Source: Bacteroidota bacterium
Lineage (GTDB): Bacteria; Bacteroidota; Bacteroidia; Sphingobacteriales; Sphingobacteriaceae
NCBI GenBank assembly: GCA_026224775.1
Contig: JAMFRP010000058.1
Location: 1-64,000, forward strand
Length of the DNA: 64,000 nt
Reading direction: 5' to 3'
Positions within the stretch are counted from its first letter, which is position 1, and each line of letters opens with the position of its first letter. The notes under the pieces were generated by a model. That model saw only the letters and a program-made list of their open reading frames with translations. It did no database searches and was not told the DNA's origin. Below, in pieces: positions 17,902 through 25,212 of the stretch. The position numbers and the translations under genes were made by a program.

Positions 17902-17909
17902 TAAATTTA
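17902..17909 (+). promoter_or_regulatory. -7 box for fadL
   Basis: TAAATTTA, one mismatch from TAnnTTTG, starts 29 bases after the operator end. The matching spacing at the acyl-CoA dehydrogenase promoter (30 bases) supports both assignments. No -33 TTG is evident, as expected for an activator-dependent promoter. Confidence 0.55.
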
Positions 17910-17973
17910 TTTTTTTAAACCATGCAGCCTTTGCACCTAGCAAACTGCGCTTTATAAACCAATTATATCAATT

Positions 17974-19200
17974 ATGAAGAAACTCTTACTATTAGTGTTC
18001 GCACTGATGCCTGTCATTTCGTTTGCACAGGGTTTCCAGGTAAACCTGGAAGGTGAAAAGCAAATAGGTATGGGCCATACAGGCACCGGCGTTCTCCAGG
18101 ATGGAGCATCTGTATTTTTCAACCCGGGAGCGGTTGCCATGTTACCGGAAAATTACGTGCAGGGTGGTATAAGTCCATTGTTGTTTAAATCGACCTTTAA
18201 CCCGCAAGGCACCAATGTGCAGGATCATACCGCAAATAAAATTGCTACTCCCTTTACTTTTTATGCTGCATGGGGACCAAAAGATTCGTTTTGGAAACTT
18301 GGATTAGGTGTTTACACACCATTTGGTGGCTTAACCGACTGGGGCGATAACTGGCAAGGTAAGTATGTACTGGAAAGCTTAAATCTTAAAGCTATTTATA
18401 TACAACCAACCTTAAGTATAAAACTAGCCGACTTTTTAAGTGTAGGCGGTGGCTTTGTATATAACAGAGGTAGCGTTGATTTGACACAGGCAATACCGTT
18501 AACAAATTCTTCAGGTCAGGATGGACAGGCAGAACTTAAAGGATCGGGTAAAGGCTATGGCTGGAACGCTGGTATATATATAGTAACCGAGGTTGGCGTA
18601 ACCATAGGCATAACACACCGTTCAGAAGTAAACACTACTATTAATAACGGTAACGCTATATTTACTGTCCCATCATCGTTGCAGGCGCAATTCCCTCAGC
18701 CTAATACATTTTCATCAAGTATACCGTTGCCGGCTACTACTTCAATAGGTTTTGGATTTTACCCAAATAAACAATGGACTTTAGCATTTGACGCCAACGC
18801 CATCAGTTGGGATGTGTATAAAGTACTGGCTTTTAATTATGGTTCAACAACTGCAGCTGGCTTGCAAAACACAGTAGAACAACGAGACTACAAAGATGCA
18901 TTTAGCCTTAGAGCTGGTGCACAGTATAAAACCAACAAAAATTTAGCGATACGCTTTGGCGGAGGCTACGCGACTACTGCTGTTGAAGATGGTTTTGTAT
19001 CGCCGGAGGCACCTGATGCTAACCGCGCATTTGTAACAGGTGGATTAGGTTATACATTTGCCCATCATTTAGATCTTGACGTTTCATTTGAATACGAACA
19101 TGTTATGTCTCGCGATCAAACCAATATACAAACCCAGTTAGCGGGCACTTTTGAAACTAATGTTTATATCCCTGGTATATCACTGGCTTATCACTGGTAA
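17974..19200 (+). CDS. fadL: Outer membrane fatty-acid transporter, OmpP1/FadL family
   Basis: A 408-residue beta-barrel protein with a signal peptide (1-19, ending ISFAQ). The mature N-terminus has the FadL hallmark of a plug-like stretch, GMGHTGTG then DGASVFFNPGAVA, followed by GVYTPFGGLTDW. The C-terminus ends ISLAYHW, an aromatic-terminated outer-membrane strand. FadL proteins move long-chain fatty acids and other hydrophobics across the outer membrane. It is divergent from the AraC gene, shares its operator with the acyl-CoA dehydrogenase operon and is followed 15 bases later by an SGNH hydrolase lipoprotein. Confidence 0.92.
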   Translation: MKKLLLLVFALMPVISFAQGFQVNLEGEKQIGMGHTGTGVLQDGASVFFNPGAVAMLPENYVQGGISPLLFKSTFNPQGTNVQDHTANKIATPFTFYAAWGPKDSFWKLGLGVYTPFGGLTDWGDNWQGKYVLESLNLKAIYIQPTLSIKLADFLSVGGGFVYNRGSVDLTQAIPLTNSSGQDGQAELKGSGKGYGWNAGIYIVTEVGVTIGITHRSEVNTTINNGNAIFTVPSSLQAQFPQPNTFSSSIPLPATTSIGFGFYPNKQWTLAFDANAISWDVYKVLAFNYGSTTAAGLQNTVEQRDYKDAFSLRAGAQYKTNKNLAIRFGGGYATTAVEDGFVSPEAPDANRAFVTGGLGYTFAHHLDLDVSFEYEHVMSRDQTNIQTQLAGTFETNVYIPGISLAYHW

Positions 19201-19215
19201 TTAAAAAATAACAGC

Positions 19216-20526
19216 ATGAAGAACTTTAAATTATATATACTTTCAGGCTTGCTATTTGTAGCTGCCTGCAAACCCGAAATTCATACACCAAGCTTAAGCA
19301 GGGGTACTGCTAATTTCTCTCGCTTTATTGCCGTAGGAAATTCGCTAACTGCTGGTTATTCAAACGGTGGTTTGTACCTGGATGGACAATTAAACTCCTA
19401 CCCTTCAATTATGGCCAAACAAATGGCACAAGTTGGCGGTGGAGCTTTTAATCAACCTTTATTTACTTCGGCACAAGCTAATGGTTCAGGCTATTTAACT
19501 TTAGCCGGGTTTACTAAGGCGGGAAGCCCCATAATAGATACTGTCACTACTGATCTTGCTATAAGAACTGAGTATAATGCCCCTGGATTTGGCCCTGTAA
19601 TTTTATATACCAAATACACCGGCGATATTGAAAATTATGGTGTACCAGGGATTAAACTTTATAACATCACCACACCTCAATACGGCAATTATAACGGTTA
19701 TTTTGAGCGTTTACTGCCTGGTGACGGATCAACAACAGTACTAAATACCGATTACCTTGATTTTGTAACCGCGAAACCGTTTACCTTTTTTACTGATTGG
19801 TTGGGTAACAACGATGCATTAAGCTACGCGACAACTGGTGGCGCAGGTGATGTGCTTACCGATAAAACAACTTTTGCACAGCTATATGAAGCATCGCTTC
19901 AACAATTAACTGTAGGTGGAGCAAAAGGTGTAGTTGCTACCATCCCTGATGTTACCTCAATACCTTACTTTAATACGGTTACTGTAGCAGCTATTAACGC
20001 GCAGGTAGCCGCGCTCGGTGCTAAACTTTATATTAATGCCTTAGTATCTGGCACCACCTATGCGCCAAGGCTTGCTACAAACAGTGATTTGATTATACTT
20101 ACATTCCCAACCAGTATGCTAGGAACTCTTGTAAGCACTCCGTACGGCCCGCTGCCTTATGGTTTAACACCTTATACACCGGTTGATAATAAATATGTAT
20201 TGGATGCCAATGAAGTTGCCTTAACCCGCGATTATGTACAGTCATACAACAATACTATTAAAAGTCAGGCTGCTGCAAGAGGGTTGGCTGTATTTGATGC
20301 TTATACTTATTTGAATAATGTTCAATTACATGGCTTAGAAGTTGATGGTATTTCTTTATCATCTGCATACATCACAGGCGGTTTATTCTCACTGGATGGC
20401 GTTCACCTTACCCCTCGCGGTTACGCCATTATAGCTAATGAATTTATAAAAGCTATTAACACTACTTATAGTGCAAATGTTCCGCTTGCCAATGTTGCAA
20501 GTTACCAGGGATTAAAATTCCCATAA
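19216..20526 (+). CDS. SGNH/GDSL-family hydrolase, predicted lipoprotein
   Basis: A 436-residue protein with a lipoprotein signal: hydrophobic segment and lipobox VAAC, Cys18. Block I is VGNSLTAGYSNG with nucleophile Ser43 (GNSL rather than GDSL); LGNND is block III; DGVHLTPRGY near the C-terminus supplies Asp394 and His397. These are the SGNH catalytic blocks, so esterase or lipase activity at the outer membrane is likely. It shares a transcript with fadL and ends at a strong terminator. A sensible model is that it releases fatty acids from lipids or esters at the cell surface for uptake by FadL; that model is inference. Confidence 0.85.
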   Translation: MKNFKLYILSGLLFVAACKPEIHTPSLSRGTANFSRFIAVGNSLTAGYSNGGLYLDGQLNSYPSIMAKQMAQVGGGAFNQPLFTSAQANGSGYLTLAGFTKAGSPIIDTVTTDLAIRTEYNAPGFGPVILYTKYTGDIENYGVPGIKLYNITTPQYGNYNGYFERLLPGDGSTTVLNTDYLDFVTAKPFTFFTDWLGNNDALSYATTGGAGDVLTDKTTFAQLYEASLQQLTVGGAKGVVATIPDVTSIPYFNTVTVAAINAQVAALGAKLYINALVSGTTYAPRLATNSDLIILTFPTSMLGTLVSTPYGPLPYGLTPYTPVDNKYVLDANEVALTRDYVQSYNNTIKSQAAARGLAVFDAYTYLNNVQLHGLEVDGISLSSAYITGGLFSLDGVHLTPRGYAIIANEFIKAINTTYSANVPLANVASYQGLKFP

Positions 20527-20533
20527 ATAACAT

Positions 20534-20580
20534 TTATTAAAAAAATAGTGCATAATAATTATGCACTATTTTTTTAATAA
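20534..20580. terminator. Bidirectional hairpin terminator after the SGNH gene
   Basis: A 23-base arm at 20534-20556 and its exact complement at 20558-20580 make a long AT-rich palindrome whose GC part is TAGTGCATAAT/ATTATGCACTA, with T7 following on either strand. It starts 7 bases after the stop codon. Confidence 0.85.
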
Positions 20581-20623
20581 AAACAAAATGAATACCAATT
20601 TGGTTTTTGGTATAAAAATACTT

Positions 20624-20631
20624 TATTTTTA
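20624..20631 (+). promoter_or_regulatory. Possible -7 box before a small ORF
   Basis: TATTTTTA resembles the -7 box seen before the leader ORF at 35154. An inverted ATACCAA-N8-TTGGTAT (20592-20613) lies immediately upstream and could be an operator. A TTG at 20600-20602 is 21 bases before the box. Confidence 0.35.
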
Positions 20632-20654
20632 CATATGTAAAATCTTTTTTAATC

Positions 20655-20771
20655 ATGAGCCGAGAACTAACAGAATTTTCAACACTGATTGATGAGCAAT
20701 TTGAAATTGTGATTGTACACAATATAAGCTTTGGGGAATATTTGCTAAGCTTATTTACCTTTGCAGGTTAA
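20655..20771 (+). CDS. Possible small ORF, 38 codons
   Basis: ATG at 20655 opens 38 codons beginning MSRELTEFSTL and ending FTFAG before TAA. It follows a plausible -7 box, which is the only support. No family is recognised and the composition is not decisive. The rest of the 20581-21051 interval holds a palindromic operator candidate and otherwise AT-rich DNA. Confidence 0.25.
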   Translation: MSRELTEFSTLIDEQFEIVIVHNISFGEYLLSLFTFAG

Positions 20772-20930
20772 TTAAAGGAGCACCTGGCTTTTAATAGGAA
20801 TGTTTTGCCTGTTTTTTTTCTAATTCATCAAAAAAGCGATTTGTTTTTTGGGCCTTCACTACAACGATGTAGCAAATAATAAGCCTTTATTATTTGAATG
20901 CCGGTCTCGGCAATTATATTTTTGAGCAGT

Positions 20931-20948
20931 AGTTGACAATTGTCAACT
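20931..20948. promoter_or_regulatory. 18-bp perfect palindrome, candidate operator
   Basis: AGTTGACAATTGTCAACT is fully self-complementary and lies 104 bases upstream of the mannonate-oxidoreductase-like gene. The core ACAATTGT recurs at 20965-20972 and ACAATT again at 20992-20997, so two or three binding sites may be present. A dimeric repressor of sugar-acid metabolism is a reasonable guess; the regulator is not in the window. Confidence 0.5.
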
Positions 20949-21051
20949 GATTAAAACCTAATTTACAATTGTCCGGATAATGTTAATTAAGACAATTCTT
21001 AGTTTTGGTTGAAGTATCAAGATAAAACTTAAATTATTAAATAATAAAAAA

Positions 21052-21867
21052 TTGGAAAATCAATTTTCACTAGCAGGCAAAGTAATTGTTGTAACCGGTG
21101 GTACCGGGATATTAGGCAACTCATTTGTAAATGGCATAATTGAGGCGGGTGGTGCAGTGGGCATTTTAGGCAGAAATGCTGAAGTTGCCGAAGAACGTGC
21201 GGCCGCTATCAATAAAAATGGCGGTAAAGCGGTTGCTTTAGTTGCCGATGTGTTAGATGAAGCTGACCTTCAAAAGGCTAAGACAAAGCTTTTGGATACT
21301 TTTGGACGACTGGATGGCTTAGTAAACGGGGCAGGTGGCAATATGCCGGAAGGTGTGCTGCAAAACGAAGAGGATATTTTTAAAATGAATATCGCCGGGA
21401 TGAAAAAAGTGATGGAGGTAAATACCTGGGGAACAATAATACCTACACAGGTTTTTGGTGATGCTATTGCCAAAACAGGTAGAGGTAGTATTGTTAATAT
21501 ATCTTCAATGAACTCTAAACGGGCTATTACTAAGGTATTGGGATATAATATAGGCAAAGCAGCGGTAGATTGTTATAACCAATGGTTTGCTGTTGAACTG
21601 GCCAACCGATATGGTGATGCCATCCGTATGAATGCCCTTGCTCCGGGTTTTTTTCTTACTGAACAAAACCGCAACCTGCTTACCAAACCCGAAGGTGGTT
21701 ATACGCCACGCGGCGAATTGGTTATTAACCAAACTCCTTTTAAACGTTTTGGTCATCCCGATGAGTTGATAGGCGCTTTAGTTTGGTTGTTAAGCGATGC
21801 TTCGAAATTTGTTACCGGATCAATGATCTGTGTGGATGGCGGATTCTCCATATTTGGTGGAGTATAA
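21052..21867 (+). CDS. SDR oxidoreductase, D-mannonate oxidoreductase-like
   Basis: A 271-residue SDR with TGGTGILG near the N-terminus, NGAGGN, and YNIGK as the catalytic YxxxK. The stretches VNTWGTIIPTQVFG, LAPGFFLTEQNR and GGYTPRGELV resemble Bacillus-type UxuB, the SDR-family fructuronate reductase/D-mannonate oxidoreductase. It would interconvert D-fructuronate and D-mannonate in hexuronate catabolism. The start is a TTG at 21052 directly before the conserved ENQFSLAGKV; no closer ATG exists. No other uronate genes are in the window, so the gene may stand alone or belong to a regulon controlled through the palindrome upstream. Confidence 0.78.
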   Translation: MENQFSLAGKVIVVTGGTGILGNSFVNGIIEAGGAVGILGRNAEVAEERAAAINKNGGKAVALVADVLDEADLQKAKTKLLDTFGRLDGLVNGAGGNMPEGVLQNEEDIFKMNIAGMKKVMEVNTWGTIIPTQVFGDAIAKTGRGSIVNISSMNSKRAITKVLGYNIGKAAVDCYNQWFAVELANRYGDAIRMNALAPGFFLTEQNRNLLTKPEGGYTPRGELVINQTPFKRFGHPDELIGALVWLLSDASKFVTGSMICVDGGFSIFGGV

Positions 21868-21873
21868 TCACAT

Positions 21874-22110
21874 CTAAATATTATACGATTCTATTTGCTC
21901 GGCCACAAGGTCGAGCAATTCTTCTTCCTCCACTCCCGCATTTTTACAAATGTGTAAATGTTTGTGAGGGCCGGGTTCAAAACTGGCCACAAAAACTCCT
22001 TGTTTATAAAGTTCATATTTGCATTGCTCACCGTCATGGTGCATGTAATCACGTATCTCAAAATGATGATTCTCATTTTTGTAGCTTACTGATATTTCAA
22101 ATAGTTCCAT
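21874..22110 (-). CDS. Small conserved-looking hypothetical protein
   Basis: A 78-residue acidic, His-rich protein from the ATG at 22110 (MELFEISVSY); an earlier in-frame ATG at 22170 would add 20 unconvincing residues. It contains HHFEIRDYMHHDGEQC and HKHLHICKNAG and ends with an acidic helix EEEELLDLVAEQIE. No family recognised. It is convergent with the mannonate-oxidoreductase-like gene (6 bases between stops) and divergent from the DUF3606 gene. Confidence 0.6.
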   Translation of the reverse strand: MELFEISVSYKNENHHFEIRDYMHHDGEQCKYELYKQGVFVASFEPGPHKHLHICKNAGVEEEELLDLVAEQIESYNI

Positions 22111-22185
22111 ATCGCTGAATATTATAATATTCAAACCATAGTATGGCCTTATTGTTGTAATTATAACCAATATAATAAATGCAAT

Positions 22186-22356
22186 ATGGAAAATAACTAC
22201 ACCGCATTAAGTCTTGATAATGGCATTATCAACATGCACGAATATTACGCGATTGAGTATTGGACAAATAAGTTTGGCATCAACCGCGAGGCATTGCAAA
22301 AAGCGGTAGATGCTGTTGGCAACTCCGTTGACGAAGTAAGAAAGTATTTAAAATAA
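22186..22356 (+). CDS. DUF3606-like small protein
   Basis: A 56-residue protein: INMHEYYAIEYWTNKFGINR, then EALQKAVDAVGNSVDEVRKYL. The pattern of acidic/aromatic, YWTxKFG and a closing Val-x-x-Val helix matches DUF3606, a short helical family widespread in soil bacteria and often near DNA repair or stress genes. Function unknown. It ends 5 bases before ligD and is almost certainly in the same transcript. Confidence 0.8.
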   Translation: MENNYTALSLDNGIINMHEYYAIEYWTNKFGINREALQKAVDAVGNSVDEVRKYLK

Positions 22357-22361
22357 GTATT

Positions 22362-25106
22362 ATGAGCCTGGTTAAATACGCCCAGAAGCGGGATTTTAAG
22401 AAAACCGCTGAACCAAAAGCCGGAAGAAGCAAGGATAAAGATCATTTAATGTTCGTTATTCAAAAGCATGATGCATCTCGTTTGCATTATGATTTCAGGC
22501 TTGAGATGGATGGCGTATTAAAAAGCTGGGCTGTACCAAAAGGCCCGTCAACCGACCCAAAAACTAAACGTTTGGCGATGATGGTTGAAGATCATCCATT
22601 CGACTATCGTAATTTTGAAGGTATTATCCCGCAGGGACAGTACGGAGGCGGCACTGTGATTGTTTGGGATGAAGGCACCTACGAACCTATTGAAGAAATA
22701 AAAGGCAAGCAAGCACAAGAAAAACATCTTTTAGAGCAACTAAAATCAGGATCGCTAAAAATAAAACTTCATGGCGAGAAACTGGAGGGTGAATACGCTT
22801 TGGTTAAAACCCATGGGATGGGCGAAAATGGCTGGTTGCTGATCAAGCATAATGATCAGTTTGCGAGTACTGATGATATTACAAAAGAAGATCAATCCGT
22901 ACTATCCGGCAAAACCATCGAAACAATGGAAAAATCCAGTGAAAAGGTTTGGCGACATGGTCACGAAGAGGATTTGAAAGAATCGCCTCAAAGCGGTAAA
23001 AAAAAAGCCCTGGCAAAGCCAGTTGAGCAAATGGTGGGTGAAGAGCTGGCTGAGGGACAGATGGATACGGCTATAAATGTGACTTCAATTCTAAAGTCAG
23101 CCCCTAAAGATAATATACCCAAAAATATCCAACCAATGAAAGCCACTTTGGTTGATGAACCCTTTGACGACCCAAACTGGGTGTATGAAGTTAAATGGGA
23201 TGGTTATCGTGCTATTGCTACAATCAATAAGGGCGAGGTGGAACTCATATCGCGCAACAATAAAACCTTTAACGATAAGTTTTACTCCATCCATAAACTA
23301 CTACAGAAATGGAAGATAAATGCGGTACTTGATGGTGAGATTTTGGTTTTGAATGATAAAGGCGTATCGGATTTTGGTGCCCTGCAAAACTGGCGCAGCG
23401 AAGCGGACGGCGAGTTGATATTTTATGTATTCGATATTTTGTGGTACGATGGTAAAAACCTTATGGGGTTACCATTGATACAACGCCAAGCTATTTTAAA
23501 AAATGTATTACCTACCAATGATGATCACATCCGCCAAAGTAAGGTATTTAATACAGGAGGTATCGACTTTTTTAATGCCGCGCAACGGATAGGATTAGAA
23601 GGCATCATAGCCAAAAAAGCAGATAGTACATATATTTCGGATTTGCGCTCAAAAGAGTGGCTCAAGATCAAAATCCATCAACGGCAGGAAGTTATTATTG
23701 CCGGTTTTACTAAAAATGCAGGTACCAGTAAATCGTTTAGTGCTTTGATCTTGGCAGTTTATGATGGTAGCGAGCTCAGATATGTGGGTAAAGTAGGAAC
23801 TGGCTTTAATGATAAGGTACAAAAAGAAATGATGGAGCAATTTAAACCGCTCATCATCAATAAAAGCCCTTTTGATGTAGAGCCGGATGTAGATAAACCA
23901 TCGCGCTTCCGCCCTAAAAGAATGGGGGCTAAACCTACCTGGTTAAAACCTGAACTGGTTTGTGAAGTAGCTTATGCCGAAGTTACCAGCGATGGCGTAT
24001 TTCGACAGGCATCATTTAAAGGTATGCGTATTGACAAGAAAGCAAAAGATATTGTGCTTGAAACCCCAAAAGAAACCAATGAAACAGTAAAGGAGGTTGA
24101 GATGGAATCAAAAGTTGAAACCCGGAAAACACATGTTGATGTAGTATCGCCACCCAAGAATAAAGGCCGCAAAACGCTGTTAAATCCGACTGATGAAACG
24201 CAGGTACGTAAAATATGTGGTCACGACATAAAATTCACACACTTAAGTAAAGTTTACTGGCCCGAAGACAATGTGACCAAGCGCGATATGTTTAATTACT
24301 ACTACCAGGTTGCCGATTATATTTTACCATATTTAAAAGACAGACCAATGTCTCTTAACCGTTTTCCGAATGGCATACACGGATCAAGCTTTTATCAAAA
24401 AGACGTAACGGGTAAAGCCCCCGATTGGATCACTAAAACCTTCCCCTACACTACCAGCGATGGTGAGCACAAGGAATACCTGGTTGGTTATGATGAATCC
24501 TATTTGTTGTGGATGGCCTCATTAGGCTGTATCGAGATGAACCCATGGTTCAGTCGGGTAAAATCACCGGACAATCCGGATTATTGCGTAATTGACCTCG
24601 ATCCTGATAAAAACACTTTCGATCAGGTAATAGCAGCTGCCTTAGAAGTTAAAAAAGTATTGGATGCTATCGGCGTGCCATCTTATCCTAAAACCTCCGG
24701 CTCAACAGGCATGCATATTTATATTCCGTTGGATGCTAAATACACATACGAGCAATCGCAAATGTTCGCCAAGATTGTTGTGCAGTTAGTACATAAACAA
24801 ATACCCGATTATACCAGTTTAGAGCGCATGGTAGCCAATCGTAAAGGGAAAATGTATCTCGATTTTTTACAAAATCGCCCGGGTGCAACAATTGCAGGTC
24901 CGTATTCGCTTCGCCCAAAGGTTGGTGCAACAGTTTCGATGCCACTAGATTGGGATGAAGTAAAACCGGGTTTAACGATGAAAGATTTCACCATATTTAA
25001 TTCTATAGACAGGTTAAAGGAAACCGGCGATTTGTTTAAGGGCGTGTTAGGTAAAGGTATCGACCTGGAAAAAACAATAAAAAAAGCGCAAAGCATTTTT
25101 GTATAG
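22362..25106 (+). CDS. ligD: DNA ligase D (phosphoesterase-ligase-polymerase)
   Basis: A 914-residue LigD with domain order PE-LIG-POL. The PE domain (about 25-165) keeps His36, His42, Asp44, Arg46, His78 and Tyr82, the same spacing as the Pseudomonas LigD active site. The ligase domain has the nucleotidyl Lys278 in YEVKWDGYR. The polymerase domain starts near 640 with HLSKVYWPED and has the metal motif VIDLDPD. A Lys/Glu-rich linker lies at about 565-625. LigD seals double-strand breaks with Ku in non-homologous end joining; no Ku gene is in the window. All three catalytic centres appear intact. Confidence 0.96.
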   Translation: MSLVKYAQKRDFKKTAEPKAGRSKDKDHLMFVIQKHDASRLHYDFRLEMDGVLKSWAVPKGPSTDPKTKRLAMMVEDHPFDYRNFEGIIPQGQYGGGTVIVWDEGTYEPIEEIKGKQAQEKHLLEQLKSGSLKIKLHGEKLEGEYALVKTHGMGENGWLLIKHNDQFASTDDITKEDQSVLSGKTIETMEKSSEKVWRHGHEEDLKESPQSGKKKALAKPVEQMVGEELAEGQMDTAINVTSILKSAPKDNIPKNIQPMKATLVDEPFDDPNWVYEVKWDGYRAIATINKGEVELISRNNKTFNDKFYSIHKLLQKWKINAVLDGEILVLNDKGVSDFGALQNWRSEADGELIFYVFDILWYDGKNLMGLPLIQRQAILKNVLPTNDDHIRQSKVFNTGGIDFFNAAQRIGLEGIIAKKADSTYISDLRSKEWLKIKIHQRQEVIIAGFTKNAGTSKSFSALILAVYDGSELRYVGKVGTGFNDKVQKEMMEQFKPLIINKSPFDVEPDVDKPSRFRPKRMGAKPTWLKPELVCEVAYAEVTSDGVFRQASFKGMRIDKKAKDIVLETPKETNETVKEVEMESKVETRKTHVDVVSPPKNKGRKTLLNPTDETQVRKICGHDIKFTHLSKVYWPEDNVTKRDMFNYYYQVADYILPYLKDRPMSLNRFPNGIHGSSFYQKDVTGKAPDWITKTFPYTTSDGEHKEYLVGYDESYLLWMASLGCIEMNPWFSRVKSPDNPDYCVIDLDPDKNTFDQVIAAALEVKKVLDAIGVPSYPKTSGSTGMHIYIPLDAKYTYEQSQMFAKIVVQLVHKQIPDYTSLERMVANRKGKMYLDFLQNRPGATIAGPYSLRPKVGATVSMPLDWDEVKPGLTMKDFTIFNSIDRLKETGDLFKGVLGKGIDLEKTIKKAQSIFV

Positions 25107-25212
25107 TACTTCGGGCTGTAGATTTTAGTGTACCAGCAAAAAACATATAACTAAAATTGTTGTTAATTTTTATTTGTTAACCTGCATTTAAATATTTGAT
25201 TTTTTATACCTG

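Noticed and set aside
20606..20615. Single TTTGGTATAA, identical to the LytTR box
   Set aside because: No partner box at 21 bp and the distance to the -7 box is wrong; a different inverted motif covers it.
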